In this document: one piece after another, positions 55,906 to 64,000 of the stretch
Position numbering within the stretch: the first letter of the stretch is position 1
Layout of the letters: every line of letters begins with the position of its first letter
From: Kalmanozyma brasiliensis GHG001
Lineage: Eukaryota; Basidiomycota; Ustilaginomycetes; Ustilaginales
DNA length: 64,000 bases
Reading direction: 5' to 3'
Assembly (NCBI RefSeq): GCF_000497045.1
Contig: NW_015961970.1
Coordinates: forward strand, 186,802 to 250,801
Translations under genes and position numbers: made by a program
Notes under the pieces: generated by a model
Database searches by the model: none
Seen by the model: only the letters and a program-made list of their open reading frames with translations
What the model was told of the DNA's origin: nothing

Positions 55906-58900
55906 ATGGCCAAAGGTGGCGGCTCGCAGCTGTCTCAGCTCAAGTCGAAACTTCACAGCTCTGGTGTCACTGACCGTCGTCAGCTCTCGAAGAAGTCTCG
56001 CTCCCGCAAAGGTGGTCAGGGCGAAAAGGATGCTGCTGCAGCTCGACTCAACAAGATCAACGCCATTGTCTCTGGCCTCAACCCTTTCGACGAAAAAGTG
56101 ACCAAGCCAAAGCATGAAGTGCTCGGTCGCAAGATCAAAGGCGCTGTAGGACGACCTGGTGCAGCCAAAGCAAGCGGCTTGGCGCAAAGAAGGGAGACGC
56201 TGCTGCCAGAATGGCAGGCACGAAATCGCACAGGCACCTTTGTCGACCGTCGATTCGGTGAAAATGATGCCAACATGACGCCAGAGGAGAAGATGCTCGA
56301 ACGTTTCGCCACAGAAAAGCAGAGGAGATCGGCGAAGGGCGCAGCATTCAACCTCAATGACGACGACGAGCTGCTCACACATTACGGCCAGTCTCTCAGC
56401 GGGCTGGACGACCTAGCGGACATTCGACTTCCACAGGACGACGACGATGATGAAGGTAAGTGACAGAAGTGACTGCAGCAAAGGCGAACAGCACAGAACC
56501 GCCAAGGGGTTCGAAGGATCCAGATGATGATCTGCTACTGGCGACACAAACGATCCGGATTCAACACAAAAGTACGCTGAAAAGCGCCAACCCGTGACGG
56601 TCAAAAGATTCTACTGGAGATTTCTGATGGATCCTCGCAAGCCTTTGCCTCGTGCTGTTAACGACCCACGCTCGACATCAGCTGATTCAACTAGGCAAGA
56701 CAGGAACTGACACTATCTACGTCTTTGCGATGTTTGCTTCCGCGTTCAGACCCAGGACGACTCACCGCGCAGGGCCACTTTGGCGGATTCGGCGAAAACG
56801 AGGATGGCGACAAGTCCAAGGCCGACGTCATGCGCGAACTCATTGCGAAGTCCAAATACCACAAGCTCGAACGTCAGAAGATGAAAGACGCCGATGACGA
56901 GCTCCGAGAGCAACTAGACGACGAGCTCGCCGACATTCGAGGCCTCCTCTTTGAGCAACAAGCTGTACCGACACCGGCACCAGCAGCGGATCCCAAGGCG
57001 AAAGCAAAGATCTCTGTCTTTCCCGGCCCAGCCACCGGCACCAATGCGATTGCCGTGGCGGGTGCGAGCACCACTGCTGCAGACGGCGAAGAGAAGCCAA
57101 CCAGCAACTACGACACATTCGTTCGCGAGCTCGCCTTCGAGCGCAGAGCCAAGCCGCAAGATCGTCTCAAGAGCGAAGAGGAGCTCGCTGCCGAAGAGGC
57201 ACAAAGGCTGATGAAGGCTGAGAAAGCACGACTCAAGCGAATGCGAGGCGATAGTGACGATGAGGCCGACGAGGAGTCGGACGATGGAAGCCGTAGGAAG
57301 CGCAAGAAGGGCTCTAGCTCCAGCTCAGGGCCAAAGCGTGTCGCGCAGGCTGACGATCTCGACGACGATTTCGAGCTGGAGGGGATGACAGCTGGTGAGG
57401 TGTACGGACTCGGCGCTGGTCTAGCGGAAAGCGGTGCCGTCGATGAGAGTGACGACGAGGAAGACGACGATGATGATGAGGAGGACGAAGAGGAGGAGGA
57501 TGACGCTGCGGAAGGCGTCGAGATCGAAGGCGACAGCGAAGCGGAGGATGACGACGATGACGAGGACGATTTTGCCGATCTCGCTGATGCGGATGATGCC
57601 ATTCAGATCGGCGAGGACGAAGAATCGGAGCAGGAGGGGGAACACGAAGCGCTCACCGGCAAGTCAAAGTCGGCAACATCCGTCAAGGCGCGCAAAGCTG
57701 GCTCAGCCATCAAGGCAAAGGCCACTCCTGTCACGGAAAGTAAGCTACCCTTCACCTTCCCTTGCCCTGCCACCCATGACGAGCTGCTCTCGCTCCTCGA
57801 GGATCACCAGATCGACCCTAAGCACATCCCCACCGTCATCAAGCGCATCCGCACACTGCACCACCCAAGTCTTGCCGAGGACAACAAATACCGCCTGCAA
57901 GCACTCATCGGCGTTCTCATCGACCACGCTCTCCACTGGGCCGGTCAAGCCCAGCTGCACCAGTCGACAACAGGCCAGAAGCACAAACTCGCCTTTGCGA
58001 TCGTCAACTCGCTCATCCCGCACATCTTCAGCCTGTCCCAAAGCTACCCAGTCGCATCGGCGGAGCACTTTGTCAGCAAGCTGGCGCTCATGCAGCGCAA
58101 CCTGTCTCGAGGCCTGGCAAAGGGCCCGACCGAAGCTGATGCGCGTACCTGGCCAGGATTGCCTGAGCTGACGCTCCTCCGACTGGTCGGCACTGTTTGG
58201 CCCACTTCGGACAAGCAGCACAACGTGACGACACCGCTGGCGCTGCTGATCGCGCAGTACCTCGCCCATGCCAGGATCCGATCCGTCAGCGACATTGCCT
58301 CCGGTCTCTTCCTGTGCTCACTGGTGGTGTCGAACGAGAAGGAGAGCAAGAGGCTGTTCCCGGAAGCGCTCAACTTTTTGTTCTCGGCGATTGCCATTTT
58401 GGCCTCGTTGGGTGCAGAGAAGAAGCAGCGTCAGGGCTTGGCGCAGATTCGAAGCGTGGCGGAGGAGTATGGCATCCCGACACCTGATGTCGATGCGCCG
58501 CACACAAAACACCTTCGTCTGTCTGGAGACAAGGCCGTCGACCCTGCGGAACAAGCCGTGGATCTGCCGAGCCTGATCACCGCCAAAGCGACAGAAGTTG
58601 AACCTCAGCAACGCGCGTCACTTCTCTCGCTATCGTTGACGCTCCTATCCAACTTCAGCGAGCTGTACAACGGCAGCACGTCCTATGTCGAGCTCTTCGC
58701 GCCGTTGTCCTCGCTCCTCGCCCTTTCACCCTCCACGTCCACCTCATCGGTGACCACCTCCCTCACGCGCAGTCTCAAGCTCGCCTCGTCATCACGCCGC
58801 TACCTGCGCCTGCAGGCGCACCGTGCCATCGCCATCGCCTCGCACATCCCCAAGTTCGACCAGCAGGGCTACAACCCGGATCGCAAGTCGGCGCTCGACC

Positions 58901-59151
58901 CCGACGTCGAGCGTGTGCAGATCCAAAAGATGAAGGCGCTCATCAAGAAGGAGCGCAAGGGCGCGATCCGCGAGCTGCGCCGCGACAACCAGTTCATCGC
59001 CGGCGTCCGCAGACAGGACCAGGAGCAGGAGGACCAGAGTTACAAGAAGAAGATGGACAAGATCATGTCGACGCTGCAGGTGGAGCGGAGCGAGCAGAAG
59101 CAGATGGAGCGGGCAAAGGCCAATATCAAGCGTCGGGCGGGGAAGAAGTGA
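55906..59151 (+). CDS. NOP14: Nucleolar protein NOP14, two exons
   Basis: Exons 55906-56455 and 56750-59151 give 983 residues. The donor GTAAGT sits in an acidic run (DDDDDE) and a CTGAC near 56706 is the likely branch. N-terminus: RLNKINAIVSGLNPFDEKVT and HEVLGRKIKGAVGRPG typical of Nop14. Then FVDRRFGENDANMTPEEKML, QGHFGGFGENED after the splice, MRELIAKSKYHKLERQKMKD, a very acidic centre (about 355-440), and the helical C-terminal domain (LPFTFPCPATHDELLSLLED, then HIPTVIKRIRTLHHPSLAED) ending in a basic tail (IRELRRDNQFIAGVRRQDQE). NOP14 is part of the small-subunit processome needed for 18S rRNA. Two in-frame acceptors six bases apart exist at exon 2. Confidence 0.9.
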
Positions 59152-59550
59152 GCCGCGTCACGGTCAGATGTGGTCTTGTTGTACTCTACACATTCGCATT
59201 CGCAAACAGTCGTCTTGCAAGTATGGTTATTGATTGATTGAGTTGTCTGTGGCGAATCGTTCTGAGGTGATCGTGCCTCTTGAGTGATTTGTGATCTTGT
59301 CCGTCGAGAAGGTGAGGTCGAGGTGAGAGCGCTCAGGGTCCAAGAAATCTGAGTCGCCTCGCTGTGAACCGCCGTCGGCAAAATTGAGCGCGCACGAAGC
59401 AGCTCGAATCCTTTGATCTTCTCGTCATCACTTTCTTTCCATCACACTCCTATACCAGCACCGCGAGCTGCAAGACCCGGCTTCTCTCACGTCGTGCTTG
59501 ATCCGTAGCGTCGTCCGACCCTCAGCGCGGTGCCTGTTTGTTTCGCAGCG
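59152..59550. other. Intergenic region NOP14 / TIP41
   Basis: About 400 bases between two plus-strand genes. No TATA box or further gene recognised. Confidence 0.4.
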
Positions 59551-61086
59551 ATGTCGACACCCACAACATGGTCGCACTCGGCCATCCGACCTTCAGCCCC
59601 TTCCTCCTCCGCACCATCATCCACCGCCCCCTCTCTCCAACCCACCACCCGCGGCATCGACCTCGGCGGGTGGTCGGTGCGCGTGACCTCTGGCCCGATC
59701 GGCTCGTCCGCCGAGATGGACGCGCTCGCTGACCTCCTTGGCATCCCACCACCCGAGATGGCGTTTCCGCACAACTCGCTGGTCCTGCAACACGCCGCGT
59801 CGGGGTTCAGCCTTTGTTTCGACGCTGTCCGTACCTTGCGCTCCATCGAGGGCGTCCTAGCTCAAAACAGGCTGCATGGTGTTGACTGTCGGGAGGGTGG
59901 CGGGTCCAGTGGAAGTGGTGGGCTCGGTGCCAAGCCCAAAGGCAAGGGCACCGCGGCAGGCATTAAGGTGGCTTATGCAAAAGAGTGGGGAAAAAGCCGG
60001 ACGGAGTTCACCGCCTCCGACACACCCTCGGAAGGAGGCTCCCATTTTGGCACTGCTCAAGCGGACATTACTGCCGCGAAGGATTACGATTGGACGTATA
60101 GCACCACCTGGGCGGGCTCGGTGGGGGATATCGCGCCCCAGCCCCTGCTTCCAACGCAAAGCACCCCGACGGTCGCGCCCAACCTCCGCGCGCTCGAGCA
60201 ACCAGAGAACAGGAACAATCGGTGGACCCCAGGCACAGATCCAGCAGCGGATCGCATTCCTGTCGAACGCCTAGGACCATCAAGCGGCGAACCGATTTTG
60301 TTCTACGACGACGTGGTGCTGTACGAGGACGAGCTGGCAGACAATGGCAGCTCAATCGTCAGCGTCAAGGTGCGGGTCATGCCAAGCGGATTCTTGGTGT
60401 TGCAACGGTTCTACCTCCGGGTGGACGACGTGGTGTTCCGGGTGTTCGATACGAGGTTGTATTGTGCGTTCGAGCCGACGATGCCTCGCTCAATGCCTGG
60501 CACGAGCCGACCTGCAGGGGTCGGTGCGCTGGGTGGACTGGGTCAACTGTCACTCGGCACACCTCGAAGAGCACCCACACAGACGAATCACTCGGACGTC
60601 ACGATGATCTCAACGGAAGACAAAGAGGAACCGGACGGCTTTGTGCCACGGCTGATCCGCGAATGCTCCGGCAGCTCAGCATCCTACACCCTCGTCCGCT
60701 CTCACCTTCCCCCCTACAAGCCACACGACCTCTCTCCGCTGACCGACGTCAACTGGGTCAGTGCGACGCTGACCAAGATCTCGCACGCCCAGGCGTCAGC
60801 GTACCATGCGGGTGTTGCTTCGGGAACGCAGCTGCCGCGGTTGGGCGAGCGGGATGCGAGTGCGGGAGCAAAGTACCTCTCCCCCACCACTCCTAGTAGG
60901 GTTGGACGGGGAGGGCTGGCAGGGTTTGCCGGCACTCGACCGGGCGAGAGGGTCGATTTGTCCCCGGCCCAAGCACCAGGTTTGGCGGGATCGGCGAGCA
61001 TCGTCGGCCAGATCGAGGAGGAGGGGTACGAGGGCTGGCTGGGCAACGGCGCTAGGGTCGACATTGCGCTGCTCACACCGCGCTAA
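59551..61086 (+). CDS. TIP41: TIP41/TIPRL family protein phosphatase regulator
   Basis: 511 residues from the ATG at 59551. The family core is clear: RGIDLGGWSVRVTSGPIGSS, DLLGIPPPEMAFPHNSLVLQ, then VAYAKEWGKSR, YDWTYSTTW, EPILFYDDVVLYEDELADNG, SSIVSVKVRVMPSGFLVLQR and FYLRVDDVVFRVFDTRLYCA. Tip41 binds PP2A-type catalytic subunits and modulates TOR signalling with Tap42. The protein is longer than yeast Tip41 because of Gly/Ser/Pro-rich inserts (about 110-135 and 180-225) and a C-terminal extension past DTRLY (about 310-511) with SASYTLVRSHLPPYKPHDLS. A GTG seven codons upstream would lengthen it but is rejected. Convergent with the nucleoporin, 55 bases apart. Confidence 0.88.
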   Translation: MSTPTTWSHSAIRPSAPSSSAPSSTAPSLQPTTRGIDLGGWSVRVTSGPIGSSAEMDALADLLGIPPPEMAFPHNSLVLQHAASGFSLCFDAVRTLRSIEGVLAQNRLHGVDCREGGGSSGSGGLGAKPKGKGTAAGIKVAYAKEWGKSRTEFTASDTPSEGGSHFGTAQADITAAKDYDWTYSTTWAGSVGDIAPQPLLPTQSTPTVAPNLRALEQPENRNNRWTPGTDPAADRIPVERLGPSSGEPILFYDDVVLYEDELADNGSSIVSVKVRVMPSGFLVLQRFYLRVDDVVFRVFDTRLYCAFEPTMPRSMPGTSRPAGVGALGGLGQLSLGTPRRAPTQTNHSDVTMISTEDKEEPDGFVPRLIRECSGSSASYTLVRSHLPPYKPHDLSPLTDVNWVSATLTKISHAQASAYHAGVASGTQLPRLGERDASAGAKYLSPTTPSRVGRGGLAGFAGTRPGERVDLSPAQAPGLAGSASIVGQIEEEGYEGWLGNGARVDIALLTPR

Positions 61087-61141
61087 TCACGCTCACTTAG
61101 CAATCACAATCATCGGTCTTTGTGCAATGTGGTATTGAGGG

Positions 61142-62974
61142 CTAGCGCACATCTATGGGCGGCTCGATAAACGGCGCACCGCCCCATTCGAAATGATCCC
61201 GTTCAAACAACGAGAGTACGTCGGCGGTGAGGTCTTGCTTCTTCGGCACGGACGACGCGTACGGATCCTCGACCTTTGTTGGTGCTCCAGCGAAAGCGGT
61301 GGAGCCGAACGCCGAGCCTCCGCTGGTAGGCGCGGTGAATGCCGAGGTGCCAAAGGCACTTGATGTGCTGCCAAAGGTGGAAGTGCCGAATGCGCTGGCG
61401 GGCGCAGCGGTGGTGCTGTTATTGAATGCTGAAGATTGAGGTTGGACGGCGGTGCCGAAAGCTGGTGTGGTGGTGCCAAACGCACTCGGTGCCGCGGGGG
61501 CAGGGGCAGCAGCAGGGTTGTTGGAAGAGCCGAACGCCGACGTGCTACCGAATGCACTTGTCGGTGCGGGTGTCGCAGCAGAGCCGAACGCAGAGGCTTG
61601 TCCGAACGCTGACGTCCCGCTTGCTGGCTGTCCGAACGCAGACCCTGTCCCTCCAGTCGACCCTCCAAACGCCGACGCTCCACCGAACGCACCCGCTGGC
61701 TTGGCACCAAACGCCCCCGTCGTACTTGCCCCAAACGCAGAAGGCTGTCCGGACGCGCTCGCTCCACCCGCTGGAGTCCCCGATGCTGTCTGCGTCTGCG
61801 TCTTCCTCTTCTCCACCCGATTCCGCTCGGCCTGCTGCAGCGCTCCACCGGTATTCCCGCCCAGCTGCCGATAACTCGCATCCGCCTCCCCAAAGAGCTT
61901 CTGTTCATGTTGCGCGTACTGACTCTCCTGACCGCCGGCGCGCGCCTGGTACGCCATCACGCGCAGCTCGTCCGGGCTGACATCCTTGCCCACGATGAGA
62001 TTGGGCTCGCCCCGGGCAGGACCGTAGGCGGTGAGCTTCCAGAGTGGGCGTCCGTGCGGGCCCAGGTCTTCGGCGATGCCAGCGGCGGTGAGAGATACTT
62101 CGGGGAGGTTGCTGTCGCCGAACAAGCTGGTGCTCGACGTGAATGGGAAGGAGGGGTTGAGGGATGCCAGGCCGGAAGGAATTGAGGAGGACGTTGAAGG
62201 GGTAGGTTGTGAGGGTCCAGTGGGGGGTGCACCAAACGCGGAAGGGCGAGCTTGGGAGGTGAACGCCGAGGAACTGCCGAATGATGATGGCGTAGATGTG
62301 GAGCCAAAGGCTGAAGAGGGAGCGGCGCTGCTGCCGAACTGTGCTGAGTTTGAGCCGAAGGATGATGTTGTATTTGTGGATCCGAACGCTGAGGTCGGCT
62401 GTGTGCTAGTGCTGCCGAATGCAGAAGGAGCAGAATTGGTCGAACCGAACGCTGAAGACGGTGTTGATGTCGATCCGAACGCAGATGTGGGTGCCGAAGT
62501 GCCACCGAACGCAGACGGAGGTGCAGCAGAACCAAAGGCAGAAACAGGCTTGTTCACCCCTCCAAATGCTGATGTTGGTGTCGAAGTCGATCCAAAGGCG
62601 CTTCCTCCTTGCTGTGCTCCGAATGCTGACCCACCCGTCGCTCCACCTCCGAATGCTGAGTTGGAGTTCTGACTACCAAAAGCGCTTCCTCCGCCGCCAA
62701 AGGCGCTCGGAGCAGCCGCGCCGAAAGCACTGCCGCCAGCGGGTCTCCCGAACGCGCTCCCACCCGTCGCATTGCCCCCAAACGCTGACGCGGAACCGAA
62801 TGCGCTTCCGCCTGTCGGATTGGTTGATCCACCAAATGCTGATGATGAGCCGAATGCGCTCTGGCCGAAGCCGCTGCGTCCTGGTCCACCACCAGCCCCG
62901 CCTTGCGGATGCTCAAACTTGCAGTTGTTGCCGAACGCGCATCGGTTCTGCAGGAAGAACTTGCAGACCACCAT
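61142..62974 (-). CDS. FG nucleoporin with CCCH zinc finger (Nup42/Amo1 type)
   Basis: 610 residues. One CCCH zinc finger opens the protein (Cys4, Cys12, Cys18, His22; spacing 7-5-3). It is followed by dense SAFG-type repeats (about 50-310), a non-repeat segment (PEVSLTAAGIAEDLGPHGRP, then GEPNLIVGKDVSPDELRVMA, about 320-430), a second SAFG-rich block, and a conserved end (FERDHFEWGGAPFIEPPIDV). This order fits the Nup42/Rip1/Amo1 group on the cytoplasmic side of the pore, where its C-terminus binds Gle1 in mRNA export. The start at 62974 (MVVCKFFLQNRCAFG) is chosen because the zinc finger begins there; the frame goes 76 codons further. Gene is Ser/Ala/Phe/Gly-rich, so opposite-strand frames are long but spurious. 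Confidence 0.88.
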   Translation of the reverse strand: MVVCKFFLQNRCAFGNNCKFEHPQGGAGGGPGRSGFGQSAFGSSSAFGGSTNPTGGSAFGSASAFGGNATGGSAFGRPAGGSAFGAAAPSAFGGGGSAFGSQNSNSAFGGGATGGSAFGAQQGGSAFGSTSTPTSAFGGVNKPVSAFGSAAPPSAFGGTSAPTSAFGSTSTPSSAFGSTNSAPSAFGSTSTQPTSAFGSTNTTSSFGSNSAQFGSSAAPSSAFGSTSTPSSFGSSSAFTSQARPSAFGAPPTGPSQPTPSTSSSIPSGLASLNPSFPFTSSTSLFGDSNLPEVSLTAAGIAEDLGPHGRPLWKLTAYGPARGEPNLIVGKDVSPDELRVMAYQARAGGQESQYAQHEQKLFGEADASYRQLGGNTGGALQQAERNRVEKRKTQTQTASGTPAGGASASGQPSAFGASTTGAFGAKPAGAFGGASAFGGSTGGTGSAFGQPASGTSAFGQASAFGSAATPAPTSAFGSTSAFGSSNNPAAAPAPAAPSAFGTTTPAFGTAVQPQSSAFNNSTTAAPASAFGTSTFGSTSSAFGTSAFTAPTSGGSAFGSTAFAGAPTKVEDPYASSVPKKQDLTADVLSLFERDHFEWGGAPFIEPPIDVR

Positions 62975-63220
62975 CGTGCTTATCGTGACAGCTCCGAGCC
63001 TTGAAGAACGCCCGACTCTGCGATGCAGCTGCGTTCGAACTGTCGCTCGAAAGTGCCGTAATGGTCGAATGTAACGCGAAAGGGTGAATGGGAATGGCAA
63101 AGGCGAACGTTGGCTGCTCTGTTCGTGGCTCATGGTTCCCTGCGACCCCGGCGGATTTTCCGATTCCCGAATGTGATTCGCAACTCCACTTTCCTTTGGC
63201 AAGATCTTCTTGACGGTTGC
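62975..63220. promoter_or_regulatory. Divergent promoter region nucleoporin / SKI8-like
   Basis: About 245 bases between the nucleoporin start and the proposed first exon of the SKI8-like gene. Short ATG-initiated frames occur; none is convincing. Confidence 0.35.
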
Positions 63221-64000
63221 ATGCCTTCAACCGACGACACATCGACAACCTCCAGCTCATCATGGTCAGCTTCATCTCGTCTCAGGATCAGAGTAGCTCA
63301 ACTTCAGGCCTTACTGACTCCAGCTTTGGTTCTTGCATGACTCGCAGTCGCTCCAATTCCTAAGCGACAAGGAGAGCCTTCCATCACAGTCGCACACCGC
63401 ACCCATCGTATCCGTTTCCTGGATTTCGTCGTCTTCGTCTTCGCAGGGCGTCATCTTGTCTGGTGACTGCAAGGGCAAAGTCAAGGCATTCGACGCTCAG
63501 TCAGCGTTATCCTATCGAGATCTACCAAATGCGCACTCGAATGCAGTACACTGCATCACCACCAACGCTACCGGCAGTGCAGCCTTGTCGAATGCCATCG
63601 ACGGCACCATTGCATTGTGGGATTTGACACCTTTCGTCAAGGACGAGACAGCAAACAAGGACGAAGCTGAAGCTGTCGAAGTCGAGGCGGTATCTACGGA
63701 GCCAACGCTGCTGCCTCTACCCGTCGAAGACGCAAGCAACCTGTTGCTCGGCACAATCGACTCGCTCACAGCCCACTCGACACCTAAAGAAAAGCTGTCA
63801 GAAGCTTGGAAGACCGCTCTGCACCCCAGTGCTCCACTATTTGCTTCTGTTGGAGCAGGAGCAATTGTCTCGCTGCACTCGACTTCTTCCTCTTCGTTCG
63901 GCGAGACACTCGACATTGCAACCCTCCCACCAAGCCTCGAAAAGCAATCCGATCTCTTCGGTCTTTCGCTTGCCTTCCACCCCTCCGGCAGCCTCCTCGC
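63221..64000 (+). CDS. SKI8/WDR61-like WD40 protein, 5' part (3' end outside window)
   Basis: The reading frame from 63348 is open to the window end (217 codons). It shows WD40 blades: HTAPIVSVSWISS, GVILSGDCKGKVKAFDAQ, HSNAVHCITTNATGSAALSN followed by DGTIALWDL, and KTALHPSAPLFASVGAGAIV. The pattern is that of Ski8/Rec14/WDR61, a scaffold of the Ski complex in 3'-5' mRNA decay. An acidic insert (about 125-165 in the model) separates blades two and three. A CTGAC branch and CGCAG acceptor precede 63348, so there is an upstream exon. The best model is 63221-63292 (24 codons, donor GTAGCT), but the donor is weak and exon 1 is not certain. Confidence 0.72.

Noticed and set aside
44520..61086. 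PP4 phosphatase and TIP41 as a functional cluster
   Set aside because: They act in the same phosphatase network but are over 14 kb apart with many unrelated genes between them; linkage looks accidental.
1..64000. Stop-codon readthrough (TGA CTA) giving peroxisomal extensions, as known in smuts
   Set aside because: I checked the stop contexts of the main genes; none has TGA followed by CTA.
1..64000. Transposons, retroelements or CRISPR-like repeats
   Set aside because: No transposase, reverse transcriptase, terminal repeats or regularly spaced repeats were seen.

Overview
The window is about 64 kb of nuclear DNA from a fungus, most likely a smut-type basidiomycete (Ustilaginaceae-like). This is inferred from compact, mostly intron-poor genes on both strands, short GT-AG introns with CTGAC-like branch sites, intron-bearing tRNA genes, longer introns in ribosomal protein genes, and the protein families themselves. 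I see no transposon, virus, CRISPR array or secondary-metabolite cluster. Two runs of N (21592-21633 and 55569-55597) are assembly gaps. About 31 protein genes and two tRNA genes can be supported.

Layout. 1-5.8 kb: the 3' end of an unknown gene, a spliced small unknown gene (-), tRNA-Tyr with intron, the DBP8 helicase (-) and an SVP26/TEX261 ER membrane protein (+). 6.5-16 kb: glutaryl-CoA dehydrogenase (+), an unknown membrane protein (-), VPS37 (-), a CoA-type Nudix hydrolase (+) and the RNA polymerase II import factor RTP1 (-). 16.8-21.2 kb: the two subunits of mitochondrial NAD-isocitrate dehydrogenase, IDH1 (-) and IDH2 (+), head to head. 22.1-24.3 kb: a carboxylesterase with a whole DPH4-like (J domain plus CSL zinc finger) protein embedded in it, the most unusual object in the window. 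25-35.4 kb: a Tra2-like SR protein (-), eL18 (+), ISY1 (-), VID27 (-) and eIF3d (+). 35.7-45.4 kb: CDC7 kinase (-), SAP18 (+), eS12 (-), uS17 (+), clathrin light chain (+) and a PP4-type phosphatase (-). 46.9-55.4 kb: a D-lactate/D-2-hydroxyglutarate dehydrogenase (+), MIX23-like (+), VPS41 (-), tRNA-Leu with intron (+) and NDUFA13/GRIM-19 (-), which has two 13-nt coding exons. 55.9-64 kb: NOP14 (+), TIP41 (+), a CCCH-FG nucleoporin (-) and the start of a SKI8-like WD40 gene (+, cut by the window end).

Most genes are housekeeping functions: mitochondrial metabolism (IDH1/IDH2, GCDH, DLD2-type, NDUFA13, MIX23), ribosome biogenesis and translation (DBP8, NOP14, eL18, eS12, uS17, eIF3d), splicing (ISY1, Tra2), and membrane traffic (SVP26, VPS37, VPS41, clathrin light chain). 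Only the divergent IDH1/IDH2 pair and the eS12/uS17 pair look like functional neighbours. Several annotations needed splicing worked out from the sequence, because the coding exons are too short to show as open frames: the first codon of eL18, exons 1 and 2 of NDUFA13, exon 1 of SAP18, and exon 2 of the 146-residue unknown protein.
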